A stretch of 15,255 nucleotides of DNA from Planctomycetaceae bacterium (lineage in GTDB: Bacteria > Planctomycetota > Planctomycetia > Pirellulales > Thermoguttaceae), in the NCBI GenBank assembly GCA_031256755.1, contig JAIRPZ010000260.1:1-15255 (forward strand), written 5' to 3'. Positions 1-6,744 of this stretch are shown piece after piece; position 1 is the stretch's first letter; the number at the start of each line of letters is the position of its first letter. Made by a program: the position numbers and the translations under genes. The notes below the pieces were generated by a model, which saw only the letters and a list, made by a program, of their open reading frames with translations, did no database searches and had not been told where the DNA came from.

Positions 1-161
1 CCGATGAGTTTTGCCCGCAAGAGAATGGAGTTTTCCTTGTCTATGGACAATTTTCAGTAATCACAGACATAGCGAGGATGAAGAACCTTGTCAGAAAGGC
101 GGCGAAGGACTTGCTTGCATTTGTGAACAAGTTGATTTACAATCAGCGGCGGTGTTTTTAA
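1..161 (+). CDS. 3' end of an unidentified gene (partial)
   Basis: A reading frame is open from base 3 to the TAA at 159-161, about 52 codons, and enters from outside the window. The visible C-terminus contains YGQFSVITDIARMKNLVRK followed by AAKDLLAFVNKLIYNQRRCF, a basic, probably helical tail. I do not recognise the family. The basic helical ending would suit several DNA-binding proteins or transposases, but no catalytic motif is visible, so this is only a guess. It ends 23 nt before the DUF1080 gene on the same strand, and I see no terminator hairpin between them. The frame could be a chance opening, although 52 codons with plausible composition make a real gene end more likely. Confidence 0.4.
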   Translation, partial: DEFCPQENGVFLVYGQFSVITDIARMKNLVRKAAKDLLAFVNKLIYNQRRCF

Positions 162-184
162 CCCTATAACAATATTCATCACCC

Positions 185-1174
185 ATGCGAAAAATTTTTT
201 GTACCGCAGGATACTTCCTGCTTGCCCTTTCTCTTTCCTCCCTGTTTGCTGCGGAGGAATTCACCTCTGAAAAACAGATTGCCGAAAAAGCAGATATTCT
301 CCGCGATTTTCAAATCCAAGGGGAATACCTCGTTGAGAAAACTCCTGAACCCGGCGGTCTCAACATCATTGCAGACGGCGGCGGCAAGTTCCGCATAACC
401 GCATACTCTGGCGGGCTGCCCGGTCAGGGATGGACACCGGACAAAGAAAAAAGGACCGGTACTGCCGTGCTTTCCGAAGACGGAAAACAACTTACGATCA
501 AAATCGGCGATGATACCGATGTCTGTCAAGTCGGCGACGGTATGCTGAAAAAGGAGGGTGCTGGTCCGCTCAAAAAAGTTATCCGCAAAAGTCCGACACT
601 TGGGCTTGCTCCGCCGGCAGGTGCCGTCGTCCTTTTTGCGGACGGGAAAAAGTCCGATTTGATCACCCACGGACAAGTGAATGAAGAAACGAAAACACTT
701 TGGGCGGAAGTGACAACAAAACCATTTGAAAAGAAACCATATACGCTGCACGTGGAATTTATGCTTTCCTATATGCCGGCGGCACGCGGACAGGGACGTT
801 CGAACAGCGGTGTGTATCTCGATGAACGGTATGAATGTCAGATACTCGATTCGTTTGGTTTGAAAGGCGAAAACAACGAGTGCGGCGGTATTTATCAGCA
901 GGCAAAACCGAAGTTAAACATGTGTTTCCCGCCGATGCAGTGGCAGACGTATGATTTCGATTTCGTTCCCGCCATGTGGAATGCGGACAAAACGAAAATA
1001 TCCAATGCCAAAGTGACCGTGAAATTGAACGGCGTTGTCATTTATGAAGATCTTGAACTAAAAAGCCACACGCCGGGACGCAAAAACGAAGCCCCTGAAC
1101 CGCTCGGACTGTATCTGCAAGGACACGGCAATAAGGTTCAGTTCCAAAATATCTGGCTGAAATACAAAGATTGA
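185..1174 (+). CDS. Secreted 3-keto-disaccharide hydrolase (DUF1080) family protein
   Basis: Predicted exported protein of 329 aa. Residues 1-23 form a signal peptide (basic MRK, hydrophobic FLLALSLSSLFAA). The N-terminal half (about 25-140) includes ITAYSGGLPGQGW, a motif I associate with planctomycetal DUF1080 proteins. Residues about 147-328 match the concanavalin-like 3-keto-disaccharide hydrolase domain (PF06439): VVLFADGKKSDL at 148-159, NSGVYLDERYECQILDSFG at 207-225, GGIYQQ at 234-239, WQTYDFDF at 253-260 and a final LYLQGHG...VQFQNIWLKY. Characterised members hydrolyse 3-keto-glycosides, and most planctomycetal copies are untested. ATG 185 places the signal peptide at the very start, although no Shine-Dalgarno precedes it. 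manC starts 16 nt downstream, so the two are probably co-transcribed, although their functions have no obvious link. Confidence 0.88.
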   Translation: MRKIFCTAGYFLLALSLSSLFAAEEFTSEKQIAEKADILRDFQIQGEYLVEKTPEPGGLNIIADGGGKFRITAYSGGLPGQGWTPDKEKRTGTAVLSEDGKQLTIKIGDDTDVCQVGDGMLKKEGAGPLKKVIRKSPTLGLAPPAGAVVLFADGKKSDLITHGQVNEETKTLWAEVTTKPFEKKPYTLHVEFMLSYMPAARGQGRSNSGVYLDERYECQILDSFGLKGENNECGGIYQQAKPKLNMCFPPMQWQTYDFDFVPAMWNADKTKISNAKVTVKLNGVVIYEDLELKSHTPGRKNEAPEPLGLYLQGHGNKVQFQNIWLKYKD

Positions 1175-1190
1175 ACCGGCAAGTGTTCCA

Positions 1191-2297
1191 ATGATTGATT
1201 CAGCGTCGATTGCAGCAGTGAACTGCCATGCAGTGATATTGGCAGGCGGTTCGGGAACGCGGCTTTGGCCTATAAGCCGAAAGGCAAAACCGAAATTTTT
1301 GCTTTCCTTAGACGGCAAAGAAACGCTGCTGCAAGCGTCTGTTAGCCGTCTTTCGGGATTGGTACCGCCGCAAAATATTTGGATTGTCGCCGGCGAATCG
1401 CTGCTGCCCGTCATTCGGGAACATCTTTCCGGTTTTCCGGTCTGCCGGTTTTTAGCCGAACCAGCCGCCCGCAACACCACAGCCGCGATCGGCTGGTCTG
1501 CTGACAAAATCCGGCATCAATGTCCTGATGCGGTGATGACGGTTTTTCCTGCCGATCATATTATTAAGCCGAAAAACGCCTTCTGCCGGACAGTTGAAGC
1601 GTCCGTTAATTTTGTTACAAAAAATCAGGAATCCCTGATCACAATCGGCATCAAACCGGAATTTCCGGCAGCAACTTACGGTTATATCGAGAGAGGCGAA
1701 AAACTCGAATCGGCGGGTATACCGGCATTCCGCGTAAAAAGATTTTGTGAAAAGCCGGCACTTCCGGTTGCCGAAAAATTTTTGCAGACCGGAAATTTCT
1801 ACTGGAATACCGGCATTTTCGCATGGAAGGCGGAAACTATATCGGCATTGATCCGCCGTTTTGAACCGGAAATCGGGGAACAACTTGACCGCATTGCTGC
1901 CGCAGCCGGAACGCCGGACGAATTAAATGTTACAAAAAAGGCGTTTGAGATGATGAAGTCCGTCTCCGTTGATTATGCGGTCTTGGAGCGTGCCGAATCG
2001 GTTATTGTTCTTGAATCGCCGTTTGAATGGGACGATGCCGGTACGTGGTCGGTGCTGGACAGGATTCATGCGGACAAAAAAGATGCAGACGGAAACATTG
2101 CCGTCAATACGTCTTTTTTGGCGGTCAATTCCTCCGGCTGTACGGTTTGGGGGAATGATCCGCAGCACATGATTGCGCTGGTCGGTTTGAAAAACGTTGC
2201 TGTTATTCAAACAGACGATGCTGTTTTAATTGTCAGCAAAGATCAGGAAGAGTCCGTCCGCGAAACAGCGGCAAAATTGACCGCAAAGTATCATTGA
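1191..2297 (+). CDS. manC: Mannose-1-phosphate guanylyltransferase
   Basis: Cytoplasmic nucleotidyltransferase of 368 aa that makes GDP-mannose from mannose-1-phosphate and GTP, the activated mannose used for glycans and other GDP-sugars. The signature loop is GGSGTRLWP at 19-27 with the downstream KPKF at 33-36. Further family motifs are EPAARNTTAA (90-99), FPADHII (119-125), TYGYIE (162-167), FCEKP (185-189), WNTGIFAW (205-212), SVDYAVLE (259-266) and WDDAGTW (280-286). The length fits a single-domain enzyme without the C-terminal cupin isomerase domain of bifunctional ManC/AlgA. It begins 16 nt after the DUF1080 stop without a clear Shine-Dalgarno. Its stop codon lies inside the -35 box of the promoter proposed for the next gene. 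A related hexose-1-phosphate substrate cannot be excluded. Confidence 0.9.
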   Translation: MIDSASIAAVNCHAVILAGGSGTRLWPISRKAKPKFLLSLDGKETLLQASVSRLSGLVPPQNIWIVAGESLLPVIREHLSGFPVCRFLAEPAARNTTAAIGWSADKIRHQCPDAVMTVFPADHIIKPKNAFCRTVEASVNFVTKNQESLITIGIKPEFPAATYGYIERGEKLESAGIPAFRVKRFCEKPALPVAEKFLQTGNFYWNTGIFAWKAETISALIRRFEPEIGEQLDRIAAAAGTPDELNVTKKAFEMMKSVSVDYAVLERAESVIVLESPFEWDDAGTWSVLDRIHADKKDADGNIAVNTSFLAVNSSGCTVWGNDPQHMIALVGLKNVAVIQTDDAVLIVSKDQEESVRETAAKLTAKYH

Positions 2298-2322
2298 CGG
2301 CACTTGCCGGTTCTGCTACAAT
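2294..2322 (+). promoter_or_regulatory. Sigma70-type promoter overlapping the manC stop codon
   Basis: TTGACG (2294-2299), a 17-nt spacer, then TACAAT (2317-2322), each box 5/6 to consensus. TG at 2314-2315 gives an extended -10 (TGCTACAAT). Expected transcription start is near 2329, leaving a leader of about 30 nt before the ATG at 2362. The TGA stop of manC (2295-2297) lies within the -35 box, so the acyl ligase could be transcribed apart from manC. Confidence 0.5.
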
Positions 2323-2361
2323 ACTGTCCCAGCGTTAAGAATCCCTATTGGAAAATTTTGC

Positions 2362-4017
2362 ATGCCGTCACTCGAAAATTTTATCCCGATCCGGCAAGTG
2401 ATGCGGTCATGCCGCAGCGGGAAAAATACCATCAAATTTGCCGACTCCACCGGAATCTCACTCACCGGCGGAAAAACACTGTTAACAACCCTCATTTTCC
2501 GTAAAGTTTTACACCGTCTTCTTGCCGCAAACGAACAAAATGTCGGTCTCCTCATGCCGACCTCCGTCTACGGTGTACTTGCCAATCTCGCTCTGGCAAT
2601 GGATCGCCGGACAAGCGTCAACCTCAATTACACCTTCGGCATCGACACTATCAATTACTGCATCCGGCACGCCGAAATCCGCCATGTAATTACCAGCAAA
2701 AAAGTATTGGAACGGTTTCCGAATCTGAAACTCGATGCCGAACTGATTGTTCTGGAAGACCTGCGGAAAAAAATTACACTGTTCGACTATCTGACCGGTT
2801 TCATCGATGCTTATATCACACCGATCCGCTGTCTCGAATGGGCATTCGGACTTGATGAAATCAAACCGGACGATTTGATCACGATTATTTTTACGTCCGG
2901 CTCAACCGGCACGCCGAAAGGAGCCATGATCACGCAGCAGAACATTGCGGAAAATGTCGCCTCTTTTGTTTTGCATCTTCATCTTGCCGACAAAGACCTG
3001 ATTCTCGGTTCACTGCCGCTGTTTCACGCTTACGGCTACACGACAACAATGTGGCTGCCGGCTATGACGGGTGTCAAAGGCGTTTATCATTTCAATCCGG
3101 TTGATCCGAAAAAAGTTGCCGAAGTTGCCCGGAAATTTCAATGTACCGCCATGCCGACAACACCGACATTTTTACGCAGTTATTTGAAACGGTCGCAGCC
3201 GGAGGATTTCGCTTCGGTTCATACTCTTATCTGCGGTGCGGAAAAATTGCCGAGCGATTTGATTGACGCTTGGGAAGCAAAGTTCGGCATCCGTCCTGCC
3301 GAAGGATACGGCACAACGGAACTTTCGCCGGTTGTTTCGACTAATATCCCGAAAGGCAGACGTGCGGATTACAAGAATTGGTTAAAAGAAGGCACCATCG
3401 GCAGACCGCTGAACAAATTGCAGGTACGGATTGTGGAACCGCAAACCGGTGAAATTTTGCCGCTGAACACGCCGGGAATACTGCAAATCAAGGGACCGAC
3501 GGTTATGAAAGGGTACTACAAAGACCCGGAGAAAACCGAAGCGGTGCTGAAAGACGGCTGGTATTCGACAGGCGACATCGCCACGCTTGATGCGGAAGGG
3601 TTTATCAAAATTGTCGGTCGGGAAAGCCGGATCAGCAAAATCGGCGGTGAAATGGTGCCGCACATTTTAGTTGAAGACGAAATCACAAAAATCGTTGCCG
3701 GCGTAAAAATGTCCGATACAGGAAACTCCGGCGATGCCGGCGATGCCGAAAACGAAATCATGATTGCCGTTTCAGCGGTGCCGGACGAGCGGAAAGGGGA
3801 ACGCCTCATCATTTTGCATCGGGAATTGCCGCTTCTGCCGGAAGAGATTTGCAAGAATTTGCAGGCGGCGGGCTTGCCGAATTTGTGGATACCGTATCCG
3901 AATGATTTTCACAAAGTTGAGACAATACCGGTGTTGGGAACCGGTAAACTAGACCTGCGTGCGGTCAAAGAACTTGCCGCAAAAGCGGCCGGACAAAATT
4001 CGTGCTACTCGCGGTGA
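2362..4017 (+). CDS. AMP-dependent acyl-CoA/acyl-ACP synthetase (Aas-type ligase domain)
   Basis: Adenylate-forming ligase of 551 aa that activates a fatty acid as acyl-AMP and transfers it to CoA or acyl carrier protein. Core motifs are the P-loop-like TSGSTGTPKG (178-187), LPLFHAYG (218-225), YGTTE (316-320), STGD (402-405), VGRESRISKIGGEMV (418-432) and the C-terminal lysine loop GTGKLD with Lys529. The N-terminal GLLMPTSVYGVLANLALAM and VNLNYT, together with KIGGEMV, resemble the ligase domain of Aas (acyl-ACP synthetase/2-acyl-GPE acyltransferase). No PlsC-type acyltransferase or MFS domain is attached, so it would be a stand-alone ligase. A short Gly/Asp/Ala-rich insertion (about 450-465) sits in the C-terminal domain. 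ATG 2362 lies just downstream of a good promoter. The 3' end overlaps the convergent exbB-like gene by 13 nt. Confidence 0.88.
   Translation: MPSLENFIPIRQVMRSCRSGKNTIKFADSTGISLTGGKTLLTTLIFRKVLHRLLAANEQNVGLLMPTSVYGVLANLALAMDRRTSVNLNYTFGIDTINYCIRHAEIRHVITSKKVLERFPNLKLDAELIVLEDLRKKITLFDYLTGFIDAYITPIRCLEWAFGLDEIKPDDLITIIFTSGSTGTPKGAMITQQNIAENVASFVLHLHLADKDLILGSLPLFHAYGYTTTMWLPAMTGVKGVYHFNPVDPKKVAEVARKFQCTAMPTTPTFLRSYLKRSQPEDFASVHTLICGAEKLPSDLIDAWEAKFGIRPAEGYGTTELSPVVSTNIPKGRRADYKNWLKEGTIGRPLNKLQVRIVEPQTGEILPLNTPGILQIKGPTVMKGYYKDPEKTEAVLKDGWYSTGDIATLDAEGFIKIVGRESRISKIGGEMVPHILVEDEITKIVAGVKMSDTGNSGDAGDAENEIMIAVSAVPDERKGERLIILHRELPLLPEEICKNLQAAGLPNLWIPYPNDFHKVETIPVLGTGKLDLRAVKELAAKAAGQNSCYSR
3731..3748 (+). 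repeat. Perfect 9-bp tandem duplication inside the acyl ligase gene
   Basis: GCGATGCCG occurs twice in direct succession. It is in frame, adding an Asp-Ala-Gly-type triplet (GDAGDA) to the loop at about residues 457-462 of the ligase. It probably arose by slippage in a surface linker. Confidence 0.6.
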
Positions 4018-4820
4018 GTCCCGGAATTCTGCCGGTTTTTCAAGAGTATATTTTTTTTGACCGGCAGTAAAACCTGTTCGGCAGTAAACACCGTTTCGGA
4101 AATCAACGCGGCGATTCTGTTACAAAAAAAGGCGTGGGCGGCTAAACAGGGAATTGCGACAAGAAGTCCTTCGACCGTTGTTACAAGTGCCAGATAAATA
4201 CCTTCGGCAAGTTCCGATGCCTGAGTTGAACCGGCGGTATTGCTGATGTGCTGAAACGCGAAAACCATTCCGACAACTGTTCCGAGCAGTCCGAGCATGG
4301 GGGCGATATTGCCGATCACGTTCAGATATTCGATTTTGCGGTAGAGACGGGCGGTCTGTTCGGCCGCAATTTCTTCGGCGGCTTTTGCGACTGCATCCCA
4401 GCCGAATTCGTACTGACTGATTCCGGCATACAGGATTTGCGCCAGCGGACTGGCATTATTCCGGCATTTTTGCAGAACGGTGCCGGCTTGTCCCTGCGAG
4501 AGCAGCGTTAAGGCGGCATCGGCAAAACCGGCGGGCATAAAAAAGGAGCGGCGGATTAACAAAACGTATTCAATGATCAGGGCAACGGCAGCGACTGACA
4601 AAAGAATGATGACAAAGCCGATGAGACCGCTCGCCTGCAAGAGCGATAAAAAGGATACCGGCTGTTTGGCTGGGGGGATGCTGTCCTCTGCGGTATCCGC
4701 AGCGGCATTGCCGGCGGCATCGGGTGTTTGTTGAATATCCGGCTGATTTTCCGGCGTTTGGGCATAAACCGGTGAAAGTCCGAAACAGGTAAAAATCAAG
4801 AGGAATAATCCTATCCGCAT
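4005..4820 (-). CDS. MotA/TolQ/ExbB proton channel family protein with cleavable signal peptide
   Basis: Inner-membrane proton channel subunit of 271 aa. Such proteins work with an ExbD/TolR partner to energise TonB-type transport or envelope maintenance. Residues 1-20 (MRIGLFLLIFTCFGLSPVYA) look like a signal peptide, followed by an acidic, Pro/Gln/Ala-rich stretch (21-53). Membrane segments lie at about 66-89, 167-190 and 205-232. The family core is NVIGNIAPMLGLLGTVVGMV (167-186) and ALVTTVEGLLVAIP (211-224). E. coli ExbB and TolQ lack a cleavable signal, but long-N-terminus variants occur in other phyla. No ExbD/TolR or TonB gene lies next door: on the minus strand the next gene upstream is the mutase beyond the tRNA. 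The C-terminus overlaps the convergent acyl ligase by 13 nt. Confidence 0.88.
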   Translation of the reverse strand: MRIGLFLLIFTCFGLSPVYAQTPENQPDIQQTPDAAGNAAADTAEDSIPPAKQPVSFLSLLQASGLIGFVIILLSVAAVALIIEYVLLIRRSFFMPAGFADAALTLLSQGQAGTVLQKCRNNASPLAQILYAGISQYEFGWDAVAKAAEEIAAEQTARLYRKIEYLNVIGNIAPMLGLLGTVVGMVFAFQHISNTAGSTQASELAEGIYLALVTTVEGLLVAIPCLAAHAFFCNRIAALISETVFTAEQVLLPVKKNILLKNRQNSGTHRE

Positions 4821-4916
4821 TTGGAACTCATTTTATCTGAATTTTCGGAAATTTCAATACGACTGCCTTGGCAGCGTGCCGGTGCCGACTGCAAGTTTTT
4901 TCCGTATCATTTTTAT

Positions 4917-4946
4917 ATTGTATCGTAAAATTATTGATTTATTGAA
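4917..4946 (-). promoter_or_regulatory. Possible promoter of the exbB-like gene
   Basis: On the minus strand TTCAAT (4946-4941), an 18-nt spacer and TACAAT (4922-4917). The -10 is good and the -35 is weak (3/6). It would give a leader of about 90 nt before the ATG at 4820. The rest of 4821-5040 is AT-rich and non-coding, with nothing else I can identify. Confidence 0.25.
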
Positions 4947-5046
4947 AACAAACCTGAAAAAACAAAGGATTTGCGGCAGTCAATGCAACAAATTTAACCG
5001 TAACCCGTTTTTCAGACCTTCCCCTTCCATTTTTATCCGATTAGGG

Positions 5047-5052
5047 TAAAAT
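5047..5052 (+). promoter_or_regulatory. Probable -10 element of the tRNA-Lys gene
   Basis: TAAAAT lies 13 nt before the first base of the mature tRNA, so transcription would start close to its 5' end. The hexamer 17 nt upstream (5024-5029, CTTCCA) is a poor -35 match. Confidence 0.35.
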
Positions 5053-5065
5053 GGGGAGAGTTGAC

Positions 5066-5138
<73 letters not shown>

Positions 5139-5153
5139 ATGCATGGACTTGAA

Positions 5154-5170
5154 CCGCACAATATGTGCGG
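5154..5170 (+). terminator. Hairpin just downstream of tRNA-Lys
   Basis: CCGCACA (5154-5160), loop ATA, TGTGCGG (5164-5170): a perfect 7-bp stem 15 nt after the tRNA. There is no T-tract after it, so it could stop transcription weakly or protect the precursor 3' end. The remainder of the gap to the mutase stop holds only a run of eight G (5233-5240) and nothing coding that I can see. Confidence 0.35.
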
Positions 5171-5264
5171 GGATGCCGTTGAAATTAAGGCGGCAGCAAC
5201 GTTATGAATCCCGAATATTGAGGGAAAGAGAAGGGGGGGGACAGATTTTTTCGCTTCCCCTCTG

Positions 5265-6650
5265 CTAAACCCGAATCATCGCTTCGATTTCATCGCAAAG
5301 CCGGTTTGCCTTGTCTTCTGTCGGGGCTTCTGCAAAAATACGGATAATGGCTTCCGTATTACTCCCCCGAAGCAGCACCCATGAATCGCCATGGTCGATC
5401 CGCAAACCGTCATTCCGGTCAATCGGCAGATGTTCAAACGCTGCTGCCGCTTTGTCCAGCATCGCCGGTACTTCGGTAAGTTTGACCGCCGATTTCCGCT
5501 TAACCAGTGCATATTTCGGCAGTGCATCAGCAAGTTCCGCAGCCGTTTTGCCGGTTGCCGCCATCAAATCCAGTATCTGCGCCATCCCGACAAAACTGTC
5601 CCGGACAAAGCCGACTCGCGGATCAATCGGACCGCCGTTCCCTTCGCCGCCGAATACCGCGCTCTTTTCCAGCATAAAATCCACTACGTTGGCTTCGCCG
5701 ACCGCACTGCGGAAAACCGATACTCCATGTTTTGCCGCAATGTCTTCGCTCATCCGGCTTGTCGCACAGTTGATGACAACGGCAGACGGCGTTATACCCT
5801 TCGTCCCTTGCACGGTCTCGCTTTGCATGACCGTGCTTTGCGACAATACATGATCCATGCAAAGTGCGACGGTGTACTCTTCGCCGATATAGCGTCCGCT
5901 GCCGTCAATAACTGCCAGCCGATCCGCATCCGGGTCCTGGCAGAACGCAATGTCGACATTGTGCCTTTTGACATATTGACAAACGCCGGTCAGATTGTCG
6001 GCAGTCGGTTCCGGCGTATGCAGAAATTGTCCGGTCGGCTCTTCTCCGAGAATAGTGACCGCACAACCCAGCCGATCCAGCAGTTTTGCACCGAGAACCG
6101 CTCCGGCACCATGATTGGAATCAAGCAGCACATTAAATTTTCGCGCCGCTATTTTTTTGACATTCACCGTTTTCAGTACGGTATTAAGATGAGCGGAAAA
6201 CGGGTCGGCATGGACAGACCGCCTGCCGATTTTATCATGCCGCACCCAGTCGGGTTTGCTGATTTTGTATTGTTCGAGAACTTTTGTACCGGGGACTTTC
6301 GGAATGACACGTCCTTCGGCAGAAAAGAGTTTCATACCGTTGAATTCGCCGGGATTATGCGAGGCAGAGATTTGAATCCCGCCGGCGGCGGAACGCTGAC
6401 GGATCAGGATACCGGTTGTCGGCGTGGCGGCTATTCCGCCATCAACTGTACTGCGCCCCAGTGCATTAAGCGCAGCATGAACGGCATCGGCAAGAAACTC
6501 ACCGGACGGACGGCTGTCTCTGGTAATCACAAAAACACCGTCGGGAGCGGCCGCAGAAAAGGCGGCGGCATACCGCATGGCAACTTCGGGCGTTAACGTT
6601 TCACCGATAACGCCCCGCAAACCGGCAACACTGATAATCAGTTCGGACAT
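5265..6650 (-). CDS. Phosphohexomutase (phosphoglucosamine mutase / phosphomannomutase family)
   Basis: Cytoplasmic alpha-D-phosphohexomutase of 461 aa that interconverts hexose-6-phosphate and hexose-1-phosphate through a phosphoserine. The catalytic loop is SASHNP (95-100) with Ser97 as phosphorylated residue. The metal loop is DPDADR (239-244), the sugar-binding loop GGEGNGG (334-340) and the C-terminal phosphate loop RGSNTE (428-433). LRGVIGE near the N-terminus (11-17) is the usual first motif. The GEGNGG and SNTE loops fit the archaeal-type GlmM/ManB branch, so the substrate may be glucosamine phosphate (peptidoglycan and LPS precursor) or mannose phosphate. The latter would feed the manC product about 3 kb away. 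The gene has its own promoter with an inverted repeat in its spacer. No Shine-Dalgarno precedes ATG 6650. Confidence 0.9.
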   Translation of the reverse strand: MSELIISVAGLRGVIGETLTPEVAMRYAAAFSAAAPDGVFVITRDSRPSGEFLADAVHAALNALGRSTVDGGIAATPTTGILIRQRSAAGGIQISASHNPGEFNGMKLFSAEGRVIPKVPGTKVLEQYKISKPDWVRHDKIGRRSVHADPFSAHLNTVLKTVNVKKIAARKFNVLLDSNHGAGAVLGAKLLDRLGCAVTILGEEPTGQFLHTPEPTADNLTGVCQYVKRHNVDIAFCQDPDADRLAVIDGSGRYIGEEYTVALCMDHVLSQSTVMQSETVQGTKGITPSAVVINCATSRMSEDIAAKHGVSVFRSAVGEANVVDFMLEKSAVFGGEGNGGPIDPRVGFVRDSFVGMAQILDLMAATGKTAAELADALPKYALVKRKSAVKLTEVPAMLDKAAAAFEHLPIDRNDGLRIDHGDSWVLLRGSNTEAIIRIFAEAPTEDKANRLCDEIEAMIRV

Positions 6651-6682
6651 CGTTTTTCACAAAAAAATCAACAATCCGGCAC

Positions 6683-6710
6683 ATTATCCGTGCTGCCGCA
6701 CGGTTGTCAA
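6683..6710 (-). promoter_or_regulatory. Promoter of the phosphohexomutase gene, with inverted repeat filling the spacer
   Basis: On the minus strand: perfect TTGACA (6710-6705), 16-nt spacer, GATAAT (6688-6683; 5/6). The spacer holds a perfect 6-4-6 inverted repeat, plus strand CCGTGC-TGCC-GCACGG at 6688-6703, which touches the -10. Its position suits an operator, but a regulator has not been identified. A weak hairpin terminator for the upstream hydrolase gene is an alternative, though no T-tract follows. Confidence 0.5.
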
Positions 6711-6744
6711 TAATCTTCTCGTCCCCGGTTTCCCAAAAAAACGG

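Noticed and set aside
2304..2504. Short open frame overlapping the start of the acyl ligase in another frame
   Set aside because: It has no domain or Shine-Dalgarno, and the ligase frame carries the conserved residues across the same bases.
4021..4040. CCGG-N7-CCGG followed by five T, a possible terminator after the acyl ligase
   Set aside because: A 4-bp stem built from a self-complementary tetranucleotide is too weak, and it lies within the coding sequence of the convergent gene. CCGG is very frequent throughout the window.
5233..5240. Run of eight G between tRNA-Lys and the mutase stop
   Set aside because: It is intergenic and does not form a convincing hairpin. It may be a slippage or sequencing-error site, with no function visible.
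5391..6596. Very long open frame (about 400 codons) antisense to the phosphohexomutase gene
   Set aside because: It lies wholly inside a gene with clear catalytic motifs. Its translation shows no recognisable family and an odd Arg/His/Cys-rich composition, as expected of an antisense shadow produced by codon bias.
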